DNA of 64,000 nucleotides from JAMXLO01 sp963812505 (lineage in GTDB: Bacteria > Pseudomonadota > Alphaproteobacteria > Acetobacterales > Acetobacteraceae), in contig CAWEVM010000017.1 in NCBI GenBank assembly GCA_963812505.1, positions 186,001-250,000 on the forward strand, in the 5' to 3' direction. The translations under genes were made by a program, and so were the position numbers. The notes beneath the pieces are model-generated. The model worked only from the letters and a program-made list of their open reading frames with translations, was not told the origin of the DNA and did no database searches. This document shows positions 46,664 through 55,993 of this stretch, in pieces. Within the stretch, counting starts at the first letter, position 1, and the number at the start of each line of letters is the position of its first letter.

Positions 46664-47032
46664 TTAGCCAACCCGGTCCAGCTTCAGGGTGTACGCGCGT
46701 GTTAGGCGGTCCGACCCACGCTCATGGAACTGCAGGCGGCCCTCGAAGTGACGGCCCTGGAATTGACCCTGTAGCTGGGCGATCTGCGACGACAATGTGG
46801 CTACCCCGCTCGGCGCCACCCAGCCACGGAGGTCGGCAATAGTGGCGTATCCACCCGAAACGGTTAGCGTGTTGGCGGGCTGGACATTGGGGCAATCCCA
46901 GCCGGGGGGAGAGACTGAATATCCATTGCCCTTGTAAATGCCATCGAATGCCGCAGTGATCGGCCCGTCTGGCTTGGGGGCGCAGCAGGCCACCAGCAAG
47001 ACAACGATCCAAAGCGGACATTTCGTCCTCAT
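46664..47032 (-). CDS. Small lipoprotein, unknown
   Basis: 122 residues. The signal MRTKCPLWIVVLLVACCAPK contains a lipobox-like LVAC|C, and the ATG follows AAGGGGAG. The mature part (FDGIYKGNGYSVSPPGWDCP, then QLQGQFQGRHFEGRLQFHER) suggests a small beta-barrel or calycin-like domain anchored in the envelope. No family name is assigned. Confidence 0.7.
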   Translation of the reverse strand: MRTKCPLWIVVLLVACCAPKPDGPITAAFDGIYKGNGYSVSPPGWDCPNVQPANTLTVSGGYATIADLRGWVAPSGVATLSSQIAQLQGQFQGRHFEGRLQFHERGSDRLTRAYTLKLDRVG

Positions 47033-47577
47033 TGCTCTCCCCTTCCCACCTTGCTTGATGCATCAAATCACGCGTGAGGGCCATCGGCCATCTTCTCTCG
47101 GTATGCAGCCATGATAAGTCCACTACCACGTGCCCGCCTCCATCGCGGATGCGCGCCAGCAAGCCGCCTCATCAGGCGTCGCGCGCCGGATGATCAGACT
47201 GCAGTCGCCCGTCACACCTAGCATGGTGAGTGCGTCCTTCGCTTCCTGCACGTTGGTCGCGTTTAGATTGCCACAATAGCAACGAAGTGCGCCACGGCGG
47301 TTGAGCCGCGGCTTCCCGAAACCCAGGCCAGCCGGAGACCCAAGAGGTCGCGCATCTTTACGGTGCGGAATGCTCGGTCCAGCCGATTTGGTCCCGTGCC
47401 AGAGATGAGACCCGACTTTCTAGACTTTACCAACATGGCTATCGTCCACAGCAGCTATCGCCCGAAGCGGGCGCGCAAACGGAAAATCTCGCCTGCGATC
47501 CCGCAGATCAGAGCGCCAGCGGCGCGGTGATGCCGCCGAGGCGCTATTCCGCGAACTCGTGCGCCGGGCGGCTGCAA
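47033..47577. other. Gap with a start-less open frame on the minus strand
   Basis: From about 47420 down to the TAG near 47125, the minus strand reads open without a start and contains ALRCYCGNLNATNVQEAKDA and LGVTGDCSLIIRRATPDEAA. The composition is protein-like, so this may be the remains of a small gene. No other gene is supported. Confidence 0.4.
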
Positions 47578-47775
47578 ATGAGTGACCCGCCGACCGTCGC
47601 GCACAAAGTCGATGCGTTGGTGCGAGGGCGCCCCGGGATCAGCCGGGCGCAACTGTGCGAGGCACTCGGCATCAACAACGTGGACAAGGCACTCCGGCGG
47701 CTCACCAGGGTCGGATACATCAGGTCAGTCAGGTCGAAGCGCTACGCCAGCTATTATCCGAATGAGCGGGACTGA
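47578..47775 (+). CDS. Small winged-helix-like protein
   Basis: 65 residues starting MSDPPTVAHKVDALVRGRPG. GISRAQLCEALGINNVDKAL followed by RRLTRVGYIRSVRSKRYASY reads as a helix-turn-helix with a wing, as in small DNA-binding or conditional regulators of mobile regions. A start 51 bases upstream is possible. Its target is unknown. Confidence 0.55.
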   Translation: MSDPPTVAHKVDALVRGRPGISRAQLCEALGINNVDKALRRLTRVGYIRSVRSKRYASYYPNERD

Positions 47776-47855
47776 GCGACGGAAACAACTAAGCCAGCTG
47801 AAGCGGCCACAAATCCGGCGGCAGGATCATTCGCCTCGACGCACAACAGTCCGGC

Positions 47856-48071
47856 CTATCCATTCGGCTTGTCGTTCTCTGCGGGCGGCCAAAGCCACGT
47901 GCCATGAGTTGCGTTGTGGATCGCCTCGGGGCTGGCGTTACCGCTCGGCAGATTGGTGTGGTTGGCGTCGTGATGCCGGTATCCGGGCACTGTTGCCTGA
48001 TTGAGGTTACCGGCATCCGCCATGCATCCAGCGAGCAACATGATGGAGGTAATCTGTGCGCCGGAAAACAT
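47856..48071 (-). CDS. Small lipoprotein with HGTWLWPP C-terminus
   Basis: 71 residues. The signal MFSGAQITSIMLLAGC has a lipobox LLAG|C. The tail IHNATHGTWLWPPAEND matches the C-terminal motif of a frameshifted secreted gene at 62649-62926 (SHGTWLFPPN). The shared motif defines a small secreted-protein family present at least twice in this window. The N-terminal part in front of the chosen ATG is very basic. Confidence 0.6.
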   Translation of the reverse strand: MFSGAQITSIMLLAGCMADAGNLNQATVPGYRHHDANHTNLPSGNASPEAIHNATHGTWLWPPAENDKPNG

Positions 48072-48367
48072 AGCGGCGGCAGAGCGGGCCGCGGAGCGGT
48101 GAGCCGGCACGGCCACCGCCCCGCGTCAACGGCGCCCCCTCGGCTTCCTCGCAGAGACGATGCGTGTCGTCAGGCGCCCTCATCGCCACGACAGCCATGC
48201 CCCACGCCCCTGACGGATTGCAGCACGCTCAAAAGCTGCACGCCCGTGAGCGATGATTACGTGTCCAAACTCAGGCGTCCCGGCGGATAACTCAGTCAGT
48301 CGTCCGGTTGTCAATGAGAATCATTATTGAGCGCTCGCGATGCACAATTACTCAGCTGCTGGCAGAA

Positions 48368-48395
48368 TGTGAATATTATCCCAAATATTTTCACA
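48368..48395. promoter_or_regulatory. AT-rich imperfect palindrome
   Basis: TGTGAATATT at 48368 is mirrored by AATATTTTCACA ending at 48395 with two extra T. The block from about 48300 to 48430 is much more AT-rich than the rest of the window. It lies about 200 bases upstream of the two-repeat protein gene and could be an operator or promoter region. Confidence 0.35.
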
Positions 48396-48548
48396 CGAAA
48401 GCATTGAATAATGCGAAATGGCCCACGGGTCCCGCGAACCTTTGACACCGGTAAAAGATGCCAGTTCAAGCGGGAGAACCTAATGAAGGGAACAAGACGA
48501 CTTCGCAATAAACCACCTTAACCCGTAAGCCCCCGCCCGTGGGGAGCA

Positions 48549-48586
48549 ACAGGCCGATGGCGGTCACGTTCATCGGCCTGTTTCTT
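48549..48586 (+). terminator. Hairpin before the two-repeat protein gene
   Basis: ACAGGCCGATG pairs with CATCGGCCTGT across a GCGGTCACGTT loop and is followed by TTCTTGTT. It looks like a rho-independent terminator. It ends 12 bases before the first codons of the downstream gene, so it may act as an attenuator or insulate that gene from upstream transcription. Confidence 0.55.
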
Positions 48587-48597
48587 GTTGTGAGGAG

Positions 48598-49303
48598 ATG
48601 CAATCGACAATGTCTGACGTAATCACCATTCAGCCGGGTTCCGGATCATTCACGGACGCCTCCGGCAACGTCTTCACGATCAACGCCAGTGACAACAATA
48701 CAGCCGAAATAAACGGTCAGCCAGTAACACCGAATGGCGAAAGTACCAAAACGGGAGCCCTGCAACTGAACAATGAAAGTGTGTACGCACAGGATCAGAC
48801 CAGCGGTCAGTGGTATCAACTGGCCTCGAAGGGGTCACCGGGGCTCTGGGAATGGCAGCCTGTCTCGGCTCCGCCGGATTCAACCAGCTCCAGCGGAAAC
48901 TTCGTGCTTCCTTCTGGCAACTCAACGACGACAGCTCTCGGCAACGATCAGAACTCCCATGGTCTTTGTTGCCGGCAACAACGACGCCACTGGAGGGGGC
49001 TCCAGCAACACGAGCAGCCCCCAGGCAGCCAGCGGGACCCTTACCATCCAGCCAGGTGTCGGATCGTTCACGGACCCCGCCGGCGACGTCTTTACGATTA
49101 ATGCCAACGACTACAATACAGCCGACATAAACGGTCAGCCGATAACGCCGAACGCAGGAAGCACCAACACCGGCGCCCTGCAATTGAACAACGGCAGCGT
49201 GTACGGACAGGACCAAAACAGCGGTCAGTGGTATCAACTGGCCTCGAAGGGGTCGCCGGGGCTCTGGGAATGGCAGCCTGTCTCGGCAGTCCCGGCGTCT
49301 TAG
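48598..49303 (+). pseudogene. Two-repeat exported-type protein, one frameshift between the repeats
   Basis: Repeat 1 (about 48620-48870) and repeat 2 (about 49050-49290) are near-copies: ITIQPGSGSFTDASGNVFTI versus LTIQPGVGSFTDPAGDVFTI, and each ends GSPGLWEWQPVSA. The frame runs from ATG 48598 through a serine/threonine linker and shifts near 48958, where removing one C of a CCC run restores NSMVFVAGNNDATGGG. The intact product would have about 235 residues. The modules resemble the small carbohydrate-associated domains that end glycosyl-hydrolase-like proteins (weak resemblance). The ribosome site GAGGAG is clear. Confidence 0.6.
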
Positions 49304-49527
49304 TCCCGGATGTGGATCCAAGGCCGACACGAGGCCCGATAACGCAAGTAGAACAATCCGTCGTCATCTCTCGATCCGCGCGCCTTCATCTCGAATAGAC
49401 ACCGCCTCTTCTCCGGACGCGTGCGCGAGCGCGTCCGGGGCACTTTAAGGCTCTCGGATGGTGATATATCCAGCATCCGGTGCGGCGGATCGTGACCTGT
49501 GCTCATGCTCATTTCTATGGAGGCGAA

Positions 49528-49749
49528 ATGGCCCGTGCGGCGCTTTTGGTGACCTTTGATGAACAGGTTGATCCCCAGCTGGCGCGCACTGCGCTAGAAG
49601 ACCCTTTACGCAATGGCGCGTTGCGTTGGGTGGGTCTCGACTGCGACCAAAGCGCGGCAGGGCGAGACCCGCGGCGTGGTCCGTTGGGTACTGGGCATTC
49701 CTTGGCCCTTGCAGTCATCGCTATGGTGTTTTCGTTCCTGGTGTTCTGA
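49528..49749 (+). CDS. Small protein with C-terminal membrane helix
   Basis: 73 residues, MARAALLVTFDEQVDPQLAR... ending LALAVIAMVFSFLVF. GGAGGCGA precedes the ATG. The C-terminal hydrophobic stretch suggests a tail-anchored inner-membrane protein. Function unknown. Confidence 0.55.
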   Translation: MARAALLVTFDEQVDPQLARTALEDPLRNGALRWVGLDCDQSAAGRDPRRGPLGTGHSLALAVIAMVFSFLVF

Positions 49750-49849
49750 GGGAGCAGGTCGTGGGGACCCTGTCCAGGGATGACCGGCACAGGATCAGGA
49801 TGAGGTCGTCCTCCCAGGCGCAACGGATCAGCCTGATGTCCCGACCTCC

Positions 49850-50010
49850 CCGCAATCCAGGCCGTCGCGAAAATCGCCGACGTGGCGTGATGGCAGTCCC
49901 CCTGGGCTACGACGCCGGGGGATCTCAGTGAACTGGGTGTTGGCAACGGTGCCCTCACCGCCGTCGGCCATGGCCGGACCGAGACTTCGCGCTCAAACCG
50001 ATACACGCGG
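49850..50010 (-). pseudogene. Remnant of a small secreted protein (GVVAQ family)
   Basis: In one frame the minus strand reads GPAMADGGEGTVANTQFTE, the signal-peptide end and mature start of a secreted protein. In the next frame it continues SPGVVAQGDCHHAT. The homologous gene at 62649-62926 reads GPAMAEGG and LPGVVAQADV. The C-terminal HGTWLFPP part is missing here. The copy is therefore decayed. Confidence 0.45.
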
Positions 50011-50111
50011 CAACGGGAGTAATCCCCGCGACGCGCCTGCAGCTGACCATCCTGGCGGCTGTGGCGCAGCGAGGCCCATCTCGACCTAGCCGGAATTGCG
50101 AGCCGTTGGCT

Positions 50112-50384
50112 TTAGTCGCAGAGCTGCACGTCGAGGACATACCAGCACTTGCGGCCGGCGGTCTTAGCGACTGGCGGTGTGATATGCTCATCGGCAACTC
50201 GCGAGATGCCATATCCATCGACCTGCCAGTGACCCGCCGGCGCACTGTAGGATGCCAGAAACTGCGCCTCCGCCTTCGAAGCCTTGTGCCCATTGACAAC
50301 GTAGTCCTGGGCGTGCCCGACCGCAGGAGCGAAGATGTTCAGAGCCGCTGTGGCGACGGCGACTGCCAAAAATGTGCTCTTCAT
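50112..50384 (-). CDS. Small secreted protein
   Basis: 90 residues with a Sec signal MKSTFLAVAVATAALNIFAP ending near VGHAQ-DY. The mature domain contains KASKAEAQFLASYSAPAGHW and ends AGRKCWYVLDVQLCD, where the two cysteines could pair. A second copy of the last 18 codons occurs at 59888-59941 next to the IS630 element. Function unknown. Confidence 0.65.
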   Translation of the reverse strand: MKSTFLAVAVATAALNIFAPAVGHAQDYVVNGHKASKAEAQFLASYSAPAGHWQVDGYGISRVADEHITPPVAKTAGRKCWYVLDVQLCD

Positions 50385-50612
50385 GGTTCGCTCCGTTCCC
50401 CGTGCCCCCGGTGGGCGTTGCCAACGCAACGGAGAATGGCGGCAACGGAGCCATGATTCGATGAAGTGCTTCAGGCACTGGGAATGAAATGGCTCACACC
50501 CCAGTCTGCCGTGCTCTTTCCTCTCTCCGCCAACGCCGGTGTGAAGCAGTGGTCCGGGAAGCATTCATTCGGGGATGCGTCTGCGTCTTTAAGTCCTGGA
50601 AAGGGGTCACCG

Positions 50613-50879
50613 ATGACAGACCGGATGACGCCGACGGTGCCGGAGCTGAAGCGCATCACAGAGTTGGCCAACGAATACCGGCAGCAGCTCGTGGCCGACC
50701 TGGCGCCGGAATTTCCCGGGCGTGAGGCCCACGCCCTGGCCGCCGTTCTCGCGGTCATGTTCGCCACCAGCATGACGTCGGACCCGGCGCAGCAATCCGA
50801 TCAGGCGCGCATCCTTAACGAGATTATGTCGCGATGGCAGCCCGCCCTCCCCTGGCAACTGATCAGGCGTCCGAACTGA
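50613..50879 (+). CDS. Small cytosolic protein, unknown
   Basis: 88 residues, MTDRMTPTVPELKRITELAN... with EFPGREAHALAAVLAVMFAT and a C-terminal SRWQPALPWQLIRRPN. The ATG at 50613 follows AAGGGG. The long open frame upstream has no start of quality. No family recognised. Confidence 0.55.
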   Translation: MTDRMTPTVPELKRITELANEYRQQLVADLAPEFPGREAHALAAVLAVMFATSMTSDPAQQSDQARILNEIMSRWQPALPWQLIRRPN

Positions 50880-51030
50880 GGGGCGCCAGCGACTTATGAC
50901 GTGATGGTAAGTCGGACCGGCGGGTCATGCCGATGGCACAGCGTAGATCGCCGCGTCGCGCTGTCAGCTTGCCCGCGGGCTGGAAGCGCGCAATGCTGGT
51001 TCAGCCTTTAATCCCACTGGAGGATGTGAC

Positions 51031-51177
51031 ATGACGCGCCTAATCGCCGCCGCTGCGCTTCTGCTCGCCACTGTGGCCCCTGTTTTCGCTTGCGATTTTA
51101 CCAAGTCTTCCTCAACCAATTCTCAGTCAACCACCGCATCGTCGAACGCAAAACCGGCGCCGCATACCCGGTCCTGA
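51031..51177 (+). CDS. Very short secreted peptide (48 residues)
   Basis: ATG 51031 lies behind GGAGGATGTGAC and encodes MTRLIAAAALLLATVAPVFA, a clear signal peptide, followed by CDFTKSSSTNSQSTTASSNA and a basic end. The mature peptide would be about 28 residues and serine/threonine-rich. A GC-rich hairpin (CCCCGG...CCGGGG at 51239-51258) follows downstream and may be its terminator. Confidence 0.55.
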   Translation: MTRLIAAAALLLATVAPVFACDFTKSSSTNSQSTTASSNAKPAPHTRS

Positions 51178-51894
51178 GGTCGCGCGTCAGCAAGGCTGCT
51201 GTTTCTCGCTGCATGCGCCGGAATGCGTCCAGCAAGAACCCCGGCCACAAGCCCGGGGCTTGAGTTGTAGGAGAAAGCCCTGGGTTGTGGAGGGACGGAA
51301 ACGAGATAAGCCGGGCTAGCAGGCGCCCGTTCAGGCGGCTCGCCAATGTTGAACGGAAGTAGAGCGCCGCCGTCGTTGCCATTTCACGCTGACCAAACGG
51401 ATGAACGGCGCAACCGCGCGCTACTCAATCGGACAACGGCGCCTCACAGCTATACGCGGCTTCTCATCGCGGAACGGCGTTCAGTTTCCTCGGTCGCACT
51501 CGGCCCTTCGACCAGCGAACCTAGCGCCTCTGCCAGTCTCGCAGTGTGGGGAAGCACCACCACCCGCGTCCCTGCAGCGCCCCATACCACCACCCGCTCA
51601 GTGGTCACTTCAATGCTGATGCTGTCGAAGTCGTCGTCTGAGATCATACCGGACCTCCCGCGAGCGGGTTGCCAGTCCACTGGCACAGCGGTTCAACTCC
51701 ACGCAACCGCGTGAGTTAAGCAAATTCGCGTCAGCGATTTGCTGGCGGCAAAAAGAGCCGACCCCTTGGGGCCGGCCAGTAAGCGCGTATGAGCTAGAGC
51801 CAGGGGTGTTGGCCGACTGAACCCTGCTCACTTGTCTGTGGACTATCCTCGCTGCACGATTCCGATAAAGCGTGATTGTGTGACGCGACGGAGA

Positions 51895-52110
51895 CTATTC
51901 GATGGCGCTCGGCTTCGCAGCGGTATCCAGGCTGAGGCCCGCTCGCCGGAACAGCGGATCTGTCGCTAGGGCCTGTGCCCGAATGACCGGACCAATGCGA
52001 CGGCGCTCCACCAGCCAACGCCGCGATCCTGGCTCCCAGAACCCAGCGTGCCGAACTCGACTGTTGTCCGACGCGAACGAAGCGAATCACGCGATGCAGC
52101 GGGGCTATCG
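51895..52110 (-). pseudogene. Remnant of a small protein family (RIGPVIR)
   Basis: The minus strand encodes VRHAGFWEPGSRRWLVERRR and IGPVIRAQALATDPLFRRAG ending ...KPSAIE and TAG. A frameshifted second copy at 63390-63540 carries VWEPGSPWLSQRPRIGPVIR and ATDPLFRQAGLNLDHG. The presence of two diverged copies supports a former protein family, but neither is clearly intact or has a good start. Confidence 0.4.
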
Positions 52111-52465
52111 AGGTCATTGTTCGGGTGGTAGGAAAACGTACCCGAGACGCGCGAGGTCGTGAAATGCAAAGCATTAGGCTCGCGGCCGGCATCCTGTCGG
52201 CCATCGTGAACCCAACTTGTGCCCGAGGCTGATCGGTTGAGTTTATGCGCGCCATCTCACCCTAAAATTGCGGGATATTTGTTCAACGGTTCCAAACGCC
52301 AGTGCCGGAGCCATTGACCCCACACCGCAAGAGCACGGCCATAGGCTTTAGCGCTCGTCTCCTGCATGTCTGTTCGTAGGCCATGCACGAACCCGCTTCG
52401 CGGGATTGGTGTTGTGTGTGGGGCATACCCAGCACCCGAACCATTGACCGATGAAGCAAGCAAGG
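52111..52465. other. Region left of the IS91 element, no gene seen
   Basis: No frame here has a ribosome site or recognisable product. The left boundary of the IS91-family element may lie in the right part of this stretch, but no terminal motif is evident. Confidence 0.35.
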
Positions 52466-52510
52466 TTGGGGCGCTGCCCCAAACCCCGCCAGGGGCCGAG
52501 CCCCTGGACC
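52466..52510. repeat. GC-rich extragenic palindrome (GGGGCGCTGCCCC type)
   Basis: The sequence GGGGCGCTGCCCC followed by CCAGGGGCCGAGCCCCTGG contains two adjacent hairpins. The same type is frequent between genes in Acetobacteraceae and related groups (recalled). Confidence 0.6.
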
Positions 52511-52603
52511 TCAACATACTTATGCGCGTTTTCGATGAAGTCTTGAGCGGGGCGTAGTTGCCTCTCGAGCATGGAGTTCCCTTCATCATGAGAGGAACAT
52601 CCG

Positions 52604-53509
52604 ATGCCGGTTTCATCTGTCGAACGCCCCGTCAGTGCGCTGCGGCAGCGCATGCTCGAAGACATGGCGATGCGCGGCCTGCGATCACATACGCAGCACG
52701 ATTATATTCGCTTTGTGCGCAGCTTCGCAGGGTTCCTCGGGCGGTCGCCCGATACGGCGCAGGCTGAGGATATTCGCCGGTTTCAAGTGCACCAACGCGA
52801 GATCGGGGTGCAGCCGCCCACCATCAACGGCTCGGTCTCAGCGCTGCGCTTCTTCTTCAGCGTAACGCTCGACCGGCCGGATCTGTCGCGGCGCCTGGTC
52901 CTGGCGCGCTTTCCACGCAAATTGCCAGCGGTGCTGAGTGTCGAGGAAGTTGGCCGGCTGCTCGAAGCGGCACCTGGGCCGAAGTACAGGGCTGCTCTCG
53001 GCACTGCCTATGGTGCCGGGTTGCGGGTATCAGAAGTGGCGGCCCTCAAGATCGGCGACATCGACAGCACGCGCATGCTGATCAGGGTCGAGCAGGGCAA
53101 GGGACGCAAGGACCGCAATGCCATGCTGTCGCCGCAGCTGCTGGAACTGCTGCGGCTCTGGTGGCGCGAGGGCAAGCGGCGCGGCGTCATGCTGCCCCAG
53201 GGCTGGTTGTTTCCTGGGCGGAACTCTCTCGAACCAATTTCGACGCGCCAAATCAACCGCGCGGTTCATGAGGCAGCGGAAGCCGCTGGCATCAAGAAGC
53301 GTGTCAGCCCGCACACATTGCGCCACAGCTTCGCCACGCATCTGCTCGAGCAGGATGTCGACATCCGTGTCATCCAGGTGCTGTTGGGGCACACCAAGCT
53401 CGATACGACCGCGCTCTATGCGCGTGTTGCGACCAAGACGATCCGCTCGGTGACCAGTCCTCTCGAGCATTTGGCGTTGCTGATGGAAGGCAAGGATCCC
53501 GGCGGCTGA
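52604..53509 (+). CDS. Tyrosine recombinase, IS91-associated
   Basis: 301 residues with an N-terminal SAM-like domain (LRQRMLEDMAMRGLRSHTQH, then YIRFVRSFAGFLGR) and a catalytic core with R in GAGLRVSEVAAL, K in KGRKDRNAML, HTLRHSF and the nucleophile in HTKLDTTALYARV. Integrase genes like this are commonly found just upstream of IS91-family transposases in proteobacteria and belong to the same element. The transposase gene starts 7 bases after it. Confidence 0.88.
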   Translation: MPVSSVERPVSALRQRMLEDMAMRGLRSHTQHDYIRFVRSFAGFLGRSPDTAQAEDIRRFQVHQREIGVQPPTINGSVSALRFFFSVTLDRPDLSRRLVLARFPRKLPAVLSVEEVGRLLEAAPGPKYRAALGTAYGAGLRVSEVAALKIGDIDSTRMLIRVEQGKGRKDRNAMLSPQLLELLRLWWREGKRRGVMLPQGWLFPGRNSLEPISTRQINRAVHEAAEAAGIKKRVSPHTLRHSFATHLLEQDVDIRVIQVLLGHTKLDTTALYARVATKTIRSVTSPLEHLALLMEGKDPGG

Positions 53510-53704
53510 AGCGGCTTGCGCACCGCGATCGAGGTCGCCGATATCTTCCGAGCTGAAGGCCCCGGCTATCGTGCCGTCCAGGCCGGTCATCTCAGCCTGA
53601 CCCAGCTCAAGGTCATGTCGGCGATCGAGAACTGCCGCACGGCGGCACTCGGCGGCCACGTCGATGCCTGCGAGGACTGCGGGCACTGGCGCATTGCCTA
53701 CAAC

Positions 53705-53742
53705 AGCTGCCTTATGGGCAGATCCGGTAATGGGGAGCTGGC
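53705..53742. repeat. Left terminal inverted repeat of the RIT element
   Basis: The 38-bp sequence begins AGCTGCCTTATGGGCAG and is found perfectly inverted at 57029-57066. The first six bases also serve as the left AGCTGC of the probable target duplication. Confidence 0.85.
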
Positions 53743-53855
53743 TTACCAGCATCAGCATTTTTCGGTGAATTGCAGCGCTCTTTGTCTCCATAACAGCGCG
53801 GTCCTGTGCCTCCGTCGGCTCGGCCACTGATGGCCGGTCACAAACGGGGACGAAT

Positions 53856-55094
53856 ATGTTGGAGACCTACTTCTTGGCACCGAGGCTGCTGGGGCATCTG
53901 CGGAGCGGGCCAAGCGGACCATACCTTGACGGTTTCGCAACCGCGCTCGAGCGACAGGGCTATAGCGCCGGCACGGCGGTGCGATATTTGCGGGCGGCAG
54001 CGCACCTCGGCCATGTCGTCGCTCGGCAAGGGGCACTGCCGAGCGACATTGATCTGGCGGTGTTCAGCGAGCACTTGTGCACTTGTCGATGTCCGCGCGC
54101 CATGGGAGGGCGCCGCAACCACCACACCGTCTTCGGCGCCAAACTCTTTCGCCAACACCTGGTCGAAATCGGCGTTTGCCATTCTGCCGCGGCTGCATTG
54201 CAGCATCCCGAGCCGTGCCTGTTGGCTCAGTTCAAAATGTGGCTGCGCAAGCACCGCGGGGCATCCGATCGCACCATCAAGCTCTACGCTCGCGACGCCA
54301 CCCACTTGATGGCGGCACTCGGGGACGAACCAGAGGGGTGGGAACCGGCCGCTATTCGCAGCTTTTTCCTGGACCGCGCGAGCCATTGCGGTAATGGAAC
54401 CGTCGAGAAGTTGACGACCAGCCTGCGCGCGTTCTTGCGGTATCTTGCGGTCAAAGGCCGCTGCCGAGCGGGTCTCGCCGATGTTGTTCCTGGCTATGCC
54501 CATTGGCGGCTTGCCGGCTTGCCGCGATATCTGGTGGCGGAGCAGGTGAACCGGCTGATCGCGGCATGCGACGGCGAAGTCGTTGCGCGCCGGCGTGATC
54601 GCGCGATCGTCCTGCTCTTGGCGCGCCTTGGGCTCCGGGCCGGCGACGTGGCGCAACTTCGCCTCGACGATATCGAGTGGGAGACGGGCTCGCTGCGGGT
54701 CTCAGGCAAGTCGCGCTACGAGGTGCGTCTGCCGCTTCCGCAAGACGTCGGTGATGCGATCGTCGCCTACCTCGCGTGCCGCCCTTCGACTTGCCCGAGC
54801 GATCACGTGTTCCTACGCAATATCGCGCCGTATCGACCGTTCCGGAAAGGTGACGGCATCTCGTCAGTGGTGAAGCGCCTCATGCAACGGGCCGGCGTCG
54901 TGGCGCCAGTCAAGGGGGCGCACGTCCTGCGACACACGGCAGCGACCGAGATGCTGCGCCACGGCGTTCCTCTCGAGAAGATCGGGCTGGTCCTGCGGCA
55001 TCGAGGCATCGACACGACGGCCTATTACGCCAAGGCCGATGTCACGCTCCTGAAGCAAATCGCGCAGCCCTGGCCGGAGTTTCTCGGATGTTGA
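53856..55094 (+). CDS. ritA: RIT tyrosine recombinase A
   Basis: 412 residues. The N-terminal half has a long SAM-like DNA-binding region (YSAGTAVRYLRAAAHLGHVV). The C-terminal core carries LLLARLGLRAGDVAQLRLDD (catalytic Arg region), KSRYEVRLPLP with the beta-hairpin lysine, HVLRHTAATEM, and RHRGIDTTAYYAKADVTLL with the nucleophilic tyrosine. The first of the three recombinases, it starts at ATG 53856 and overlaps the next gene by 7 bases. RIT proteins act together in site-specific insertion. Confidence 0.9.
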   Translation: MLETYFLAPRLLGHLRSGPSGPYLDGFATALERQGYSAGTAVRYLRAAAHLGHVVARQGALPSDIDLAVFSEHLCTCRCPRAMGGRRNHHTVFGAKLFRQHLVEIGVCHSAAAALQHPEPCLLAQFKMWLRKHRGASDRTIKLYARDATHLMAALGDEPEGWEPAAIRSFFLDRASHCGNGTVEKLTTSLRAFLRYLAVKGRCRAGLADVVPGYAHWRLAGLPRYLVAEQVNRLIAACDGEVVARRRDRAIVLLLARLGLRAGDVAQLRLDDIEWETGSLRVSGKSRYEVRLPLPQDVGDAIVAYLACRPSTCPSDHVFLRNIAPYRPFRKGDGISSVVKRLMQRAGVVAPVKGAHVLRHTAATEMLRHGVPLEKIGLVLRHRGIDTTAYYAKADVTLLKQIAQPWPEFLGC

Positions 55095-55993
55095 AGACCA
55101 TCGAGACTTATCTGGCGCTGCGTCGTGCCACGGGGTTCGCGATGCTGAATACGGAATACCTGCTCAAGAGCTTTGCCGCCTTTGCGACCGAGCGCGGGCA
55201 AACGCATGTCCACACACAAACCGCAATCGATTGGGCGGCACGCGGACCGTCTGTCGCGCAACGCGATGCCCGGTTGAAAGCCGTCTGCCGCTTCGTGCGT
55301 CATGTCCGGGTTGAAGATGCCCGGCATGATCTGCCGCCGGTCAATCACTTCGGCGCCCGCAAGGCGCGGCGCTCGCCGCATATCTACTCAGCAGCGGAGA
55401 TCAATCACCTGATCGAGGCTGCCCTTCGGCTTCGACCAAAAGGCGGCTTACGCTCGCGGACCTATGCGACGCTGATTGCACTGCTCTCAGCCACCGGGTT
55501 GAGGATCTCCGAAGCGCTGAAGTTGACCGTCGCCGACGTGACACGCGACGGCCTACTGATCCGTGAGACCAAGTTCCGGAAAACCCGCCTGGTGCCGCTG
55601 CACGACACGGCAGTAGCGGGCTTGCAGCGCTATCTGGCGCGTCGTCGGCCCTGTTCCGAGACTGATCTGGTGTTCGTTGATGCGGGTGGTCTGCCGCTAC
55701 GCTACATTGCAGTCAAAGAGACCTTCGACAGGCTGGTCGGCAGGGCAGGTATCGTGCCGGTGGCGAAGCGCCGCCCGCGTCTGCACGATCTGCGGCACAC
55801 GTTCGCGGTGCGCGCGCTGCAAGGCAGTCCGGTGGATCGAAGCCGAACCGGCGCGCATATGGTGGCGCTTGCGACCTACATGGGTCACGTCAACATCTAT
55901 GCGACATACTGGTACCTGGAGGCCACCGCCGACCTCATGCGCGACGTGGCCGCGGCCGGTGAAGGGTTCATCGCCGAAGGGAGGCAATCATGA
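55088..55993 (+). CDS. ritB: RIT tyrosine recombinase B
   Basis: 301 residues. Catalytic features: SATGLRISEALKLTVADV (Arg), RETKFRKTRLVPL (Lys), PRLHDLRHTFAVRALQ and MGHVNIYATYWYLEATADL with the tyrosine. It begins inside the 3' end of ritA and ends in a 4-base ATGA overlap with ritC, so the three are translated from one message. Confidence 0.9.
   Translation: MLKTIETYLALRRATGFAMLNTEYLLKSFAAFATERGQTHVHTQTAIDWAARGPSVAQRDARLKAVCRFVRHVRVEDARHDLPPVNHFGARKARRSPHIYSAAEINHLIEAALRLRPKGGLRSRTYATLIALLSATGLRISEALKLTVADVTRDGLLIRETKFRKTRLVPLHDTAVAGLQRYLARRRPCSETDLVFVDAGGLPLRYIAVKETFDRLVGRAGIVPVAKRRPRLHDLRHTFAVRALQGSPVDRSRTGAHMVALATYMGHVNIYATYWYLEATADLMRDVAAAGEGFIAEGRQS

Noticed and set aside
49515..50006. 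A 163-codon minus-strand gene
   Set aside because: Only short stretches match the secreted-protein family, and these are in two frames. The full frame is mostly a shadow.
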